From Verrucomicrobiota bacterium (lineage in GTDB: Bacteria; Verrucomicrobiota; Verrucomicrobiia; Chthoniobacterales; UBA10450): DNA of 7,032 nt. The notes under the pieces were generated by a model. The model had not been told where the DNA came from, made no database searches, and saw nothing but the letters and a program-made list of their open reading frames with translations. The stretch covers positions 1-7,032 of the forward strand of contig QHOD01000096.1 in the NCBI GenBank assembly GCA_003218615.1, read 5' to 3'. Positions 1 through 6,025 of the stretch are shown one piece after another; the first letter of the stretch is position 1; each line of letters opens with the position of its first letter. The position numbers and the translations under genes were made by a program.

Positions 1-1
1 C

Positions 2-145
2 AGAATTATCATCTTCACCGGAAAAGAAGACCCGCGCGTTCGATCCACCGCGTTAAACGCAGGAGCGTCGGCATTCTTTACCAAGCCATTTGACAACCAA
101 GAATTTCTCACTGCCATTCGGATGGCACTCGCTTGCGTGACATGA
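2..145 (+). CDS. Response regulator receiver domain, C-terminal end (partial)
   Basis: Frame 2 is open from the window edge to a TGA at 143-145 and gives 47 residues. The pattern is the end of a CheY-like receiver domain: a hydrophobic strand (RIIIFTG) with the conserved Thr that follows the phospho-Asp strand, then helix 4 with an ALNAGAS turn, then FFTKPF with the conserved Lys-Pro, then the last helix (EFLTAIRMAL). The phospho-accepting Asp lies upstream of the window. The protein stops a few residues after the final receiver helix, so no output domain follows. It is either a stand-alone receiver or a protein with its effector or kinase part on the N-terminal side. The partner kinase is not visible. 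Confidence 0.85.
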   Translation, partial: RIIIFTGKEDPRVRSTALNAGASAFFTKPFDNQEFLTAIRMALACVT

Positions 146-168
146 AATTATCATTCGCACAGTATAGT
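137..168 (+). promoter_or_regulatory. Possible promoter before the desaturase gene
   Basis: TATAGT at 163-168 is a good -10 match, about 30 bases before the desaturase ATG. GTGACA at 137-142 matches five of six bases of a -35 box, but the 20-base spacing is long and the box overlaps the end of the receiver gene. This is consensus matching only. Confidence 0.25.
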
Positions 169-199
169 AAGCAGTAGATTCAAATAGCTTCTGGCTACC

Positions 200-1165
200 A
201 TGTCTCTTGCATCAACCGATTTCGCAGTTGTCGAACGCCCCAAGACCAATTCCCGAATCTTTGCGCACCCGCGCTGGGACGCGATCCCGGTTGGAGCCGC
301 CCTTTTACATTGCGCTTACTTCTTCGGGATGTTTTATCTTTTTCCGCGCGTTCCGCTCTGGGTCATGCTCATCCTTGGTTTCATCTATTCGGTCAGCATT
401 TCATGGAACATCAACGGCATTTCTCACAATTTCATTCACAATCCGTATTTTCGTTCGCCGCTGCTGAACCGGCTGTTCAGTATCATGGAATCAACCACGG
501 TCGGGTTCAGCCAGGTCTTTTATGAATGCATTCACATGCGGCATCACAAGGGAAACGCCGACCGCCCGGACGGGCATGGTGGGACCATTGATTGGATTTC
601 AATTTACAAACACGGCCACGAGGGTGAAGCCGAACATCCGCTCGCGTACACCTTCCTCAGCTTCTTTCGCGAAGATCCCAAGACCGTTTTCAAGGAATTA
701 AAGCGCAAAGATCCGCGCGAAGCCTTTTGGGGCGTCACCGAGCTCGCACTATTTGTCTCAGCTTTTGTGGTCCTCGGTATTCTTAACTGGCGTTACATCT
801 GTTTTCTTTTGCCTTTCTGGTACTTGGGCCACCGCCTCTCTTATTTGAACGGATACTATCGGCATTACGGAGGTAATCCTGACGAGCCGATCACATGGGG
901 TGTGAGTGCGTACGGCAAACTTTACAACTGGACTTGGTTCTTTAACGGCTATCACGCGGAACACCATTTCCGGCCGAAGGTGCATTGGACGCGAATGCAG
1001 GCGCTGCGCGATCAGATCATCGAGCAGCAACGCAAGGCTGGCGTTCGCGTGATCAAGGTGCCGCACGCTCTTGGCTTTCTTGACCCCAATTTGCCGCCAC
1101 ACGACCGAAGCAAGGTCAGCGTCAAGCGAAGCCCTTTTGCATTTCGAATACCAACCCAACACTAA
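200..1165 (+). CDS. Membrane fatty acid desaturase family protein
   Basis: A 321-residue integral membrane di-iron enzyme of the fatty acid desaturase superfamily, which uses O2 and electrons to place a double bond or hydroxyl in an acyl chain or other lipid. Three His boxes are visible: HNFIH (residues 76-80), HMRHH (112-116) and HAEHH (252-256, inside NGYHAEHHFRP). Hydrophobic segments lie near residues 29-48, 53-70 and 180-210, in the usual hairpin arrangement between the boxes. HLSY-like extra histidines occur near 211-222. The length is normal and the gene looks intact. The ATG at 200 has no clear ribosome binding site, and no better in-frame start is seen. The small secreted protein gene follows after 13 bases and is probably co-transcribed. 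The exact substrate (acyl-lipid, acyl-CoA, carotenoid or alkane-type) cannot be told from the sequence. Confidence 0.9.
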   Translation: MSLASTDFAVVERPKTNSRIFAHPRWDAIPVGAALLHCAYFFGMFYLFPRVPLWVMLILGFIYSVSISWNINGISHNFIHNPYFRSPLLNRLFSIMESTTVGFSQVFYECIHMRHHKGNADRPDGHGGTIDWISIYKHGHEGEAEHPLAYTFLSFFREDPKTVFKELKRKDPREAFWGVTELALFVSAFVVLGILNWRYICFLLPFWYLGHRLSYLNGYYRHYGGNPDEPITWGVSAYGKLYNWTWFFNGYHAEHHFRPKVHWTRMQALRDQIIEQQRKAGVRVIKVPHALGFLDPNLPPHDRSKVSVKRSPFAFRIPTQH

Positions 1166-1178
1166 TTAACCAGAAGCT

Positions 1179-1631
1179 ATGACCAAGAAATTATTCCTTT
1201 TGATTGCAATCGTAATTGGCCATTCGGCTGCAAACTCATTCGCCGCTACTATCCCTGTTGGAACAACTCTGGTTGTGCAGACACTCAATACGATCCATTC
1301 CAACGACAGAGTCGGCAGGACATTCACCGCACAACTGAATCAGGATGTCGTAGTAAATGGCAAAGTCGTGCTCCGAGCCGGGACAAAGTTCGACGGCAAG
1401 ATCGAGTCGTCGCAAGCAATTCCGCGCCAGTCTACTGCTCCTCTTGTTCTGAACCTGACCGACGTCGTAGCTAACGGCCGCACAATCCCGATTAAAACAG
1501 TCAGCGGATTTCAGGTGCAACACGTATCCATGCACGGGGGGGCTCGGGCTCGGGGCATAACGGTTGGTCCTTTTCTAGCTCCACACGGCACAAAAATGGA
1601 GTTCCGCCTCGCGCAGCCGCTCAACGTGTAG
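1179..1631 (+). CDS. Small secreted beta-rich protein of unknown function
   Basis: 150 residues. The N-terminus is a classic Sec signal peptide: Lys at 3-4, a hydrophobic core about residues 5-14, and a likely cleavage in NSFA-A near residue 23. The mature part starts IPVGTTLVV and continues with alternating strands (TFTAQL, VVVNGKVVLRAGTKFDGKI), ending in MEFRLAQPL. This 'IP-G-T ... FTA-L ... ngkvVl-aGt...G-i ... FRL-QPL' pattern recurs in small periplasmic proteins of Acidobacteriota and Verrucomicrobiota with no assigned role. From memory, many relatives carry a Gly-rich stretch before the last strand. Here that part is short (residues 119-130) and is encoded by a very G-rich tract at 1536-1555. 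The start follows a weak AGAAG at 1172-1176. It lies 13 bases after the desaturase stop, which suggests one operon. I cannot give a function. Confidence 0.75.
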   Translation: MTKKLFLLIAIVIGHSAANSFAATIPVGTTLVVQTLNTIHSNDRVGRTFTAQLNQDVVVNGKVVLRAGTKFDGKIESSQAIPRQSTAPLVLNLTDVVANGRTIPIKTVSGFQVQHVSMHGGARARGITVGPFLAPHGTKMEFRLAQPLNV

Positions 1632-1721
1632 GCTACGGAAACATTTCGTCAGCACGCGAGGCGATGACAAATGTCTTAAGCCAACTTGGCGAAATCAGGC
1701 CCATGAGATTCTGGTTATCGA

Positions 1722-1745
1722 GGCCGGTCGCACCGGCTGATTTTG
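1722..1745 (+). terminator. Possible hairpin terminator after the secreted-protein gene
   Basis: GCCGGT (1723-1728) and ACCGGC (1732-1737) form a perfect six-pair GC-rich stem with a three-base loop, extendable by one G-U pair. It is followed by TGATTTTG, a poor U-run. It lies about 90 bases past the secreted-protein stop and before the lipoprotein gene. The remaining spacer (1632-1832) shows no other gene. Confidence 0.35.
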
Positions 1746-1820
1746 CCCGGAGATCCCCTCCTTCCAGCAACGGCCCGGCGGCGCCGACGCAATTTCTTTT
1801 CATCAACAACTACGAACACA

Positions 1821-1830
1821 AGAAAGGAAA
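1821..1830 (+). promoter_or_regulatory. Ribosome binding site that fixes the lipoprotein start
   Basis: AGAAAGGAAA lies just before the ATG at 1833 and is the best Shine-Dalgarno sequence in the window. It decides for the ATG at 1833 over the upstream in-frame ATG at 1743, which would put 30 Arg-rich residues in front of the signal peptide and hide it. Confidence 0.7.
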
Positions 1831-1832
1831 TC

Positions 1833-2234
1833 ATGAAAACTAAATTCACAGCAACCATATTGACCTTTGCTTTCGCCGTTTCAGCTGGCGTTTTTGTAAC
1901 CGGTTGTGCGGAGATGGAAGCAACCAACACGAAATCGCTGCTGTCGGCGGCCGGTTTCCAAGTGCGGACACCGGAGACGACGAGGCAAAAAGAAATCTAT
2001 GCCGCGCTTCCGCCATATAAAGTCGAGCGCGGGACGATGAACGGCAAGACGTTCTACGTCTTTAAAGATGAGAAGGCCGGCGTTGCTTACGTTGGCCGGG
2101 AACTCGAGTACCAGCGTTATCGGCAGCTTGCCATCCAGCAGCAGATCGCCCAGGACTATTACATGGCAGCAACTATGAATAATGCTTGGGCTCGCGGCTG
2201 GTACGGCGCGTGGGGTCCGGTGATCATTCGATAA
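1833..2234 (+). CDS. Small lipoprotein, unknown function
   Basis: 133 residues starting MKTKF. A hydrophobic core (about residues 7-21) leads to the lipobox VTGC with Cys25, so it should be lipid-modified and anchored in the inner or outer membrane. Residue 26 is Ala, so the inner-membrane retention signal (Asp+2) is absent and outer-membrane sorting is plausible. The mature part has SLLSAAGFQVRTPET, then QKEIYAALPPYKVER, then a GKTFYVFKDEKAGVAYVG strand pair, then a Gln/Tyr-rich helix (LEYQRYRQLAIQQQ) and a Trp/Gly-rich end. The 'LLSAAGF ... LPPyk ... g--yYvf-D---gvayvG---eYq-yq' pattern is known to me from uncharacterised lipoproteins of several Gram-negative phyla. No catalytic motif is visible. 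It is flanked by spacers of about 200 and 111 bases and is probably transcribed alone. Confidence 0.8.
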   Translation: MKTKFTATILTFAFAVSAGVFVTGCAEMEATNTKSLLSAAGFQVRTPETTRQKEIYAALPPYKVERGTMNGKTFYVFKDEKAGVAYVGRELEYQRYRQLAIQQQIAQDYYMAATMNNAWARGWYGAWGPVIIR

Positions 2235-2272
2235 TAAACCCACCAAACTGGCCCAACAAGTTCGGCGACATA

Positions 2273-2300
2273 GGCTTCCCGACCTGAGTGACGGGAAGTC
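2273..2300 (+). terminator. Hairpin after the lipoprotein gene, possible terminator
   Basis: CTTCCCG (2275-2281) pairs perfectly with CGGGAAG (2292-2298) around a ten-base loop, and GG/TC adds a G-U and a G-C pair outside. It sits 39 bases past the lipoprotein stop. No U-run follows, so it may be a transcript-end stabiliser or nothing. Confidence 0.35.
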
Positions 2301-2345
2301 GACTCTGATCGACAATTCCAAACAATCGGCCAATCTTAATAAGCA

Positions 2346-2768
2346 ATGAAGCTGCCCCCTGATGTTCAGTTTCACAAAAACGCTCGCCTACTGGTTTATA
2401 GACCGCGCGGTTTGCTGAACGAGTCAGCGATTAACAAAGTCTTAAGCGCCTTGGAAGATCTCGAAGCCGAGTTGCAGGAGCCTTTCAATCGATTTTCCGA
2501 TACGGTGGCAGCTGACGAAATTGAACTTAATTTCAAATATGTCATTCAGTTTTCTCTGCATCGGCGCCTCTCTTATGCGGGACGCCCACCGGTGAAGTCA
2601 GCGATTCTAGCTACCGATTCGACCATGATTCATTACGCCAAGCTGTATGCTCTTCTGACTCAGGGTTCACCAATCAACGTGCGCATCTTCAAAGATCGAA
2701 AAGAAGCCGCGAAGTGGCTCGGTGTGCCCGTCGAACTATTGGCGACGAAGGCGAACCATCATCGGTGA
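2346..2768 (+). CDS. SpoIIAA/STAS-like cytoplasmic protein
   Basis: 140 residues with no signal peptide or membrane segment. The order of elements fits the SpoIIAA-like/STAS-type fold: an opening strand (LLVYRPRGLL), a helix (ESAINKVLSALEDLEAEL), FNRFSDTVAADEI leading to a strand and helix (IELNFKYVIQFSLHRR), a second strand (VKSAILATD), a helix (MIHYAKLYALLTQ), then VRIFKDRKEAAKWLGVP. The last segment matches the 'v-vF-d--eAl-WL' close typical of this group. Proteins of this type are often single-domain and of unknown role; STAS relatives act as anti-sigma antagonists or bind small molecules. No partner kinase or sigma factor is nearby. The ATG at 2346 has no clear ribosome binding site. I am fairly sure of the fold type and not of the role. 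Confidence 0.65.
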   Translation: MKLPPDVQFHKNARLLVYRPRGLLNESAINKVLSALEDLEAELQEPFNRFSDTVAADEIELNFKYVIQFSLHRRLSYAGRPPVKSAILATDSTMIHYAKLYALLTQGSPINVRIFKDRKEAAKWLGVPVELLATKANHHR

Positions 2769-2908
2769 ATCGATTCAGCAATGAAAAGAAGTCCACGCTT
2801 CTAAGTCGACTAACCAAATGCGCGCTCGATCTACGACTTCGACGTTGCCAAACGCGTGGAGTCTTCCGTTTTGCTCGGCCTGCTCGCAAAAGCTCCCGGA
2901 GCTACGAT

Positions 2909-2922
2909 GGGACTAAAGTCCC
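2909..2922. repeat. Short palindrome GGGACT-AA-AGTCCC
   Basis: A perfect six-base inverted repeat with a two-base centre lies in the spacer before the aquaporin gene. It directly follows another small inverted sequence (GCTCCCGGAGC, 2892-2902). An 11-base part (GGACTTTAGTC in the other orientation) recurs at 6550-6560 in the spacer before the exchanger gene. It could be a dispersed REP-like element, an operator or chance. Confidence 0.35.
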
Positions 2923-2927
2923 CATTG

Positions 2928-2957
2928 TTGACATGACTTGTTTTTTTCAGTTTCTAT
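2928..2957 (+). promoter_or_regulatory. Possible promoter of the aquaporin gene
   Basis: A perfect -35 hexamer TTGACA lies at 2928-2933. An 18-base gap leads to TTCTAT at 2952-2957, a weak -10, about 20 bases before the ATG. A run of seven T (2941-2947) lies between the boxes. The rest of the 208-base spacer (2769-2976) holds no gene I can support. Confidence 0.4.
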
Positions 2958-2976
2958 CCCTTAGAAAATTTAACTT

Positions 2977-3648
2977 ATGAACAAGTATATCGCTGAATTC
3001 ATTGGAACCTTCTTCCTCGTCCTGACGATTGGCTGCACCGGGGTCGGCGCGGGCGCGGGTGTAATCGCGCCGCTCGCCATCGGGGCAGCGCTGATGGTGA
3101 TGGTCTTCGCCGGCGGCCATATTTCTGGAGCGCATTATAATCCGGCTGTGACACTCGGCGTGTTGATCCGGGGTAAAGTGAATGGAGCCGACGTGGTGCC
3201 TTACATGGTGGCACAGCTCGCCGGCGCTATGATTGCCGCGCTTGCAGTGAAATTCCTTCGTGCAGGTGTTGCTGTCACTCCGATCACCCCACATGTTGGC
3301 CCGGCATTGCTCGCGGAATTTCTTTTTACATTCGCGCTCGTCTATGTGGTGTTGAACGCGGCCACGGCGGAAGGCACTTCGGGAAATTCATTTTATGGCC
3401 TGGCCATTGGCATGACCGTGATGACGGGCGCGTTCGCCGTCGGTGACATTTCGGGCGGCGCCTTTAATCCCGCGGTGGCTCTCGGCATTTGCCTTCTCGG
3501 TATTTCCAGTTGGGCAAACATCTGGATTTATCTGCTGGCCGACTTCACGGCCGCCGTCCTCGCAGCGGTAATTTTCCAGCTGATTAATCCGCGGATGCAA
3601 ACCACCCCGATCGCAACAGACGAGCCGCCTTACGAAACGCCGCGCTAA
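2977..3648 (+). CDS. Aquaporin-family (MIP) channel, NPA/NPA with valine at the filter-arginine position
   Basis: 223 residues, six membrane helices and two half-helices, the normal MIP size. Both NPA boxes are intact: HISGAHYNPAVTLG (NPA at 55-57) and GDISGGAFNPAVALG (NPA at 164-166). In classical AqpZ and GlpF the second box is NPAR, and that Arg forms the selectivity filter; here it is Val167. A gap-free comparison with E. coli AqpZ puts Ile35, Ala152, Gly161 and Val167 at the filter positions Phe, His, Thr and Arg. The filter should therefore be wide and non-polar, unlike a strict water channel. I recall a bacterial branch with the same NPAV box, so this is probably a subfamily trait and not a mutation. 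The substrate (water, glycerol, a small uncharged solute or a gas) is open, so I give no aqpZ/glpF name. The AI-2E-type gene starts 100 bases downstream. Confidence 0.9.
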   Translation: MNKYIAEFIGTFFLVLTIGCTGVGAGAGVIAPLAIGAALMVMVFAGGHISGAHYNPAVTLGVLIRGKVNGADVVPYMVAQLAGAMIAALAVKFLRAGVAVTPITPHVGPALLAEFLFTFALVYVVLNAATAEGTSGNSFYGLAIGMTVMTGAFAVGDISGGAFNPAVALGICLLGISSWANIWIYLLADFTAAVLAAVIFQLINPRMQTTPIATDEPPYETPR

Positions 3649-3748
3649 CGTTCGCTGTCACCAAGTAAAGCGCGAAAGGATATGCCGATGGGATACGGCG
3701 CGCCTGTGACTGCATGAAGGCAACGGTTTTGTTAGTTTTCCACTGATC

Positions 3749-4813
3749 ATGAATACAACTCACACCAGACTCGAGCGGGCCATCAGCGGAATCGTACTCG
3801 TGTTACTACTAGTGGCATGCCTGCTGGTATTGCGCCCGTTCGCGTCTGCGTTGTTGTGGGCGATAGTGTTGTGTTTCTCGAGTTGGCCACTTTATACCCG
3901 TGTGCTCAGGCTGGTCGGAGGCCGGCGCACGCTGGCCGCGCTGGTGATGACGCTGGGAATGGTTCTCGTGGTTCTATTGCCCTTCGTGGTCATCGGCGCC
4001 GCGGTATCAGACGATGTCCGAGACTTGAGCATCGCGGTGCGTGGTTGGATTGACACGGGTCCACCGGCGCCGCCTGATTGGCTGGGAAAAGTGCCATTGG
4101 TTGGATCGCGCGCGGTCGAATATTGGCAGACTCTTGCAACAGACACGGCGAAACTCGCGGCGGAAGCCCGGCGACTCATCGCGCCAGCCAGCGCGTTTTT
4201 GCTGATGATCGGCAAAATGTTGATCAGTGGGTTGCTCGAACTGACATTGAGCATCCTTATCGCTTTCTTTTTATTTCGAGGCGGAGAATCGGCCGCAGAA
4301 AAGTTCGGCATGATGGTAGAACGCGTCGCCGACGCGCGCGGTCGGCGTTTACTGAATCTCGCCAGCAGCACCGTCCGCGGTGTCGTGTATGGCATTCTGG
4401 GAACTGCGTTGGTGCAGGCGGTGATGGCGGGAATCGGCTATCTGATTGCGGGTGTGCCGGGCGCCGGAATGCTGGCATTGCTGACATTTTTTTTGTCGGT
4501 AGTGCCGATCGGCCCACCACTGATCTGGGTGCCTGCCGCGCTCTGGTTGTTTCATGAGGGATCGACTGGGTGGGCGGTCTTCATGTTGTTGTGGGGCGTC
4601 GGCGTGAGCAGCGTGGATAACGTGGTAAAGCCTTGGTTGATCAGCCAAGGTAGCGATATGCCGTTTTTATTAATTTTTTTTGGCGTTCTCGGCGGTGCGT
4701 TGACGTTCGGCTTTATCGGCGTGTTTCTCGGTCCGACCTTGCTGGCCGTGGGCTATCGCCTTGTTACAGAGTGGGCCGCCGGCACGGATGTCGCGACGGT
4801 AGAGAAAACGTAA
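3749..4813 (+). CDS. AI-2E / PerM (UPF0118) family membrane protein
   Basis: 354 residues. Two N-terminal membrane helices (about 11-29 and 31-45) and a third (61-84) are followed by a soluble stretch with a Pro-rich turn (DTGPPAPPDWLGKVPLVG, 102-119), as usual in this family, and then five or so further helices. The family signature is clear at the end: SVVPIGPPLIWVPAALWL (250-267), DNVVKPWLI (290-298), GVLGG (312-316) and FGFIGVFLGPTLLAV (320-334). Members have been linked to autoinducer-2 export (TqsA), Na+/H+ antiport and other exports, so the substrate cannot be inferred. Length is normal. No ribosome binding site is evident before the ATG. A hairpin terminator lies about 115 bases past the stop, inside the region of a broken gene. 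Confidence 0.92.
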   Translation: MNTTHTRLERAISGIVLVLLLVACLLVLRPFASALLWAIVLCFSSWPLYTRVLRLVGGRRTLAALVMTLGMVLVVLLPFVVIGAAVSDDVRDLSIAVRGWIDTGPPAPPDWLGKVPLVGSRAVEYWQTLATDTAKLAAEARRLIAPASAFLLMIGKMLISGLLELTLSILIAFFLFRGGESAAEKFGMMVERVADARGRRLLNLASSTVRGVVYGILGTALVQAVMAGIGYLIAGVPGAGMLALLTFFLSVVPIGPPLIWVPAALWLFHEGSTGWAVFMLLWGVGVSSVDNVVKPWLISQGSDMPFLLIFFGVLGGALTFGFIGVFLGPTLLAVGYRLVTEWAAGTDVATVEKT

Positions 4814-4829
4814 CTGCGAAACATTAACG

Positions 4830-4889
4830 ATGGTTGTGAGGATCCTGATTGCCTGGTGTCTTGCGGCGACGACGGCGACGATTCATTGA
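4830..4889 (+). other. Signal-peptide-like mini-ORF, possible 5' end of the broken gene
   Basis: ATG at 4830, 16 bases after the AI-2E-type stop, opens 19 codons (MVVRILIAWCLAATTATIH) closed by TGA at 4887. The peptide looks like the start of a Sec signal peptide. It is in the same frame as the formylglycine-generating-enzyme remnant at 4968, and the TGA at 4887 is the only stop between them. It may be the original N-terminus of that gene. No ribosome binding site is visible, and coincidence is possible for so short a stretch. Confidence 0.3.
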
Positions 4890-4928
4890 TCCGGTGGCGT
4901 TGGTTTTGGGCGCTGTGTGGCGTTCGCT

Positions 4929-4951
4929 TGCGCGGCTAGGCGCGCGTTTTT
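4929..4951 (+). terminator. Rho-independent terminator for the AI-2E-type gene
   Basis: GCGCG (4930-4934) and CGCGC (4941-4945) form a five-pair GC stem, plus one T-G pair outside, with a six-base loop, followed at once by TTTTT (4947-4951). The shape is right for a + strand intrinsic terminator, though the stem is short and it lies 116 bases after the stop codon at 4813. Confidence 0.5.
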
Positions 4952-4967
4952 GGCATGCGACCTGCCA

Positions 4968-5093
4968 TGGCAGGGAAAATTCCCGGTGAAAGATAGCGGC
5001 GAAGATGGCTATACCGGCATCGCGCCGGTGAAATCGTTTCCGCCGAACGGTTACGGCCTTGACGACATGGCTGGCATCGACGTCGCCACATGA
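4968..5093 (+). pseudogene. Remnant of a formylglycine-generating enzyme (sulfatase-modifying factor, FGE/SUMF1 family)
   Basis: Read on the + strand from 4968, 36 residues closely follow the central FGE-sulfatase signature: WQGKFPV, then GEDGYTG, then APVKSFPPNGYGL and DDMAG (to 5075). Human SUMF1 has WQGEFPV, GEDGFQG, APVDAFPPNGYGL at the same spacing. The expected continuation (NVWEWTSDWY and the Cys-containing C-terminal part) is missing: after DMAG the frame reads five unrelated residues and stops at 5093. Upstream, the RLPTEAEWE-type segment is also absent, although FACAAR (4923-4940) faintly resembles its AAR end. The frame stays open back to TGA at 4887. The intact enzyme turns a sulfatase Cys into formylglycine. 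This piece lacks the catalytic Cys region and cannot function. It overlaps the end of the minus-strand stress-protein gene by 43 bases. Confidence 0.8.
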
Positions 5094-5932
5094 GAGGACT
5101 CGGGAATCGCGAGTAGCGGACACGGCGCGTGTCGTAGGACCCGCTCGCTATGGCTGCCGCGCAGCGCATCGAGAAAGCCGTTCCTGCCATCGGTGGACAT
5201 CAGGATGAGATCGGCATCGGCTTCGCGCGCAGTTTCGAGGATCGCTTCAATGACGTTTCCTTGCCTCGTTATGCTATGCCAGGTCCATCCAGGGACGTCC
5301 GGCGTAACAACAGGCGGCGCCGATCCCTCCTCGCCAACATGGAGCAAAGTAAATTTTCCGCTCTCACATTTTAATTGCTCGATCAGTCTCGCAGCTCCGG
5401 CAACTGCGGGCTCTGGGCGCGGTGTCGTGGCGATCGGAATCAGAATGTTGCGGAGCGAAACCGATCCGTCGGTCAGCGAAACGAAACCGCGCGCGCCAGT
5501 GGGGACGAAGAGTGTCATCTCGCGGGATTTTCTCGCTACAGGTTCGGAGATGGAATGATGCAGCCAATCCAGACCGTGATGATGCGTCGCGAGCACGACC
5601 AGATCGGTGCCGTAGCGCTCGATAAAGCCGAGCACGCCTTTGACAGGATTCGGCGCATTGCCGATAACCTTGGCGACGTCGATCCCGAGTTCAGCCACGG
5701 CTGATCGGGGACTGCCTGCGGGTAAGAGTTTCCAACGTTCCAAGGTCTCGCGCACTCGTGGAAACTCCGTTGGTTGCGTTTCGTCCTCGTCGGTCACATG
5801 GATGAGCACAAGTTTGCTCCCGGAAATGAGCGCCGCTTTCAGCGCATGCGCGAACGCTACCAGACTGGTTTCCGAAAAGTCGGACGGATGAAGCACTGCG
5901 CGGATGATGGGTGCGGTTGATTCTGAAGTCAT
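5051..5932 (-). CDS. Tandem-domain universal stress protein (UspA superfamily)
   Basis: 293 residues, two Usp domains, cytoplasmic. Domain 1 (about 9-145) opens IRAVLHPSDFSETSLVAFAHALKAA and has LVVLATHHHGLDW (111-123), but the nucleotide loop that should end in Gly-Ser/Thr reads SIS, so it is degenerate. Domain 2 (about 160-277) opens LRNILIPIATT and carries LILMSTDG (242-249), nine residues, then GS (259-260) and SERVLRHAPCPLLAIP. This is the family's G-2x-G-9x-G(S/T) ATP-binding motif with the first Gly as Ser. One nucleotide site is thus plausible. After LAIP, where Usp proteins normally end, there is an extra tail of 16 residues (ESSHVATSMPAMSSRP); most of it is the antisense reading of the FGE remnant. 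The gene is convergent with the AI-2E-type gene. No clear ribosome binding site precedes the ATG at 5932. Confidence 0.88.
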   Translation of the reverse strand: MTSESTAPIIRAVLHPSDFSETSLVAFAHALKAALISGSKLVLIHVTDEDETQPTEFPRVRETLERWKLLPAGSPRSAVAELGIDVAKVIGNAPNPVKGVLGFIERYGTDLVVLATHHHGLDWLHHSISEPVARKSREMTLFVPTGARGFVSLTDGSVSLRNILIPIATTPRPEPAVAGAARLIEQLKCESGKFTLLHVGEEGSAPPVVTPDVPGWTWHSITRQGNVIEAILETAREADADLILMSTDGRNGFLDALRGSHSERVLRHAPCPLLAIPESSHVATSMPAMSSRP

Positions 5933-6025
5933 ATGTTCGTGATTCTACCCGAATGGGACGGATTTGAAAGTCTCATGCGGAAACAATGCCGCACGCAAAG
6001 CGCATGCATTGTGGAAACTACTCAT

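Noticed and set aside
1743..1832. Upstream in-frame ATG extending the lipoprotein by 30 residues
   Set aside because: The extension is Arg-rich and would block the signal peptide; the ATG at 1833 has the strong ribosome binding site and starts a proper lipoprotein signal.
2811..2936. Open stretch in the aquaporin upstream spacer reading SIYDFDVAKRVESSVLLGLL
   Set aside because: Protein-like at a glance, but it has no start codon before this section, the frame is only about 40 codons, and the region holds palindromes and a promoter-like box.
3892..4395. Long minus-strand frame inside the AI-2E-type gene
   Set aside because: It is a shadow of a GC-rich coding region; the + strand frame has the full family signature and membrane pattern.
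200..4813. A linked defence or biosynthetic system across the + strand genes
   Set aside because: The genes belong to unrelated housekeeping, envelope and transport families, with separate spacers and hairpins between most of them; nothing marks a common system.
5013..5029. ACCGGC/GCCGGT hairpin 22 bases beyond the stress-protein stop
   Set aside because: The stem is perfect, but no U-run follows on the minus strand and it lies in the conserved coding part of the FGE remnant, so it is more likely incidental.
4824..5123. 99-residue minus-strand frame past the end of the stress-protein gene
   Set aside because: It is antisense to the FGE remnant and overlaps the Usp gene in another frame; Arg-rich low-complexity end and no domain pattern.
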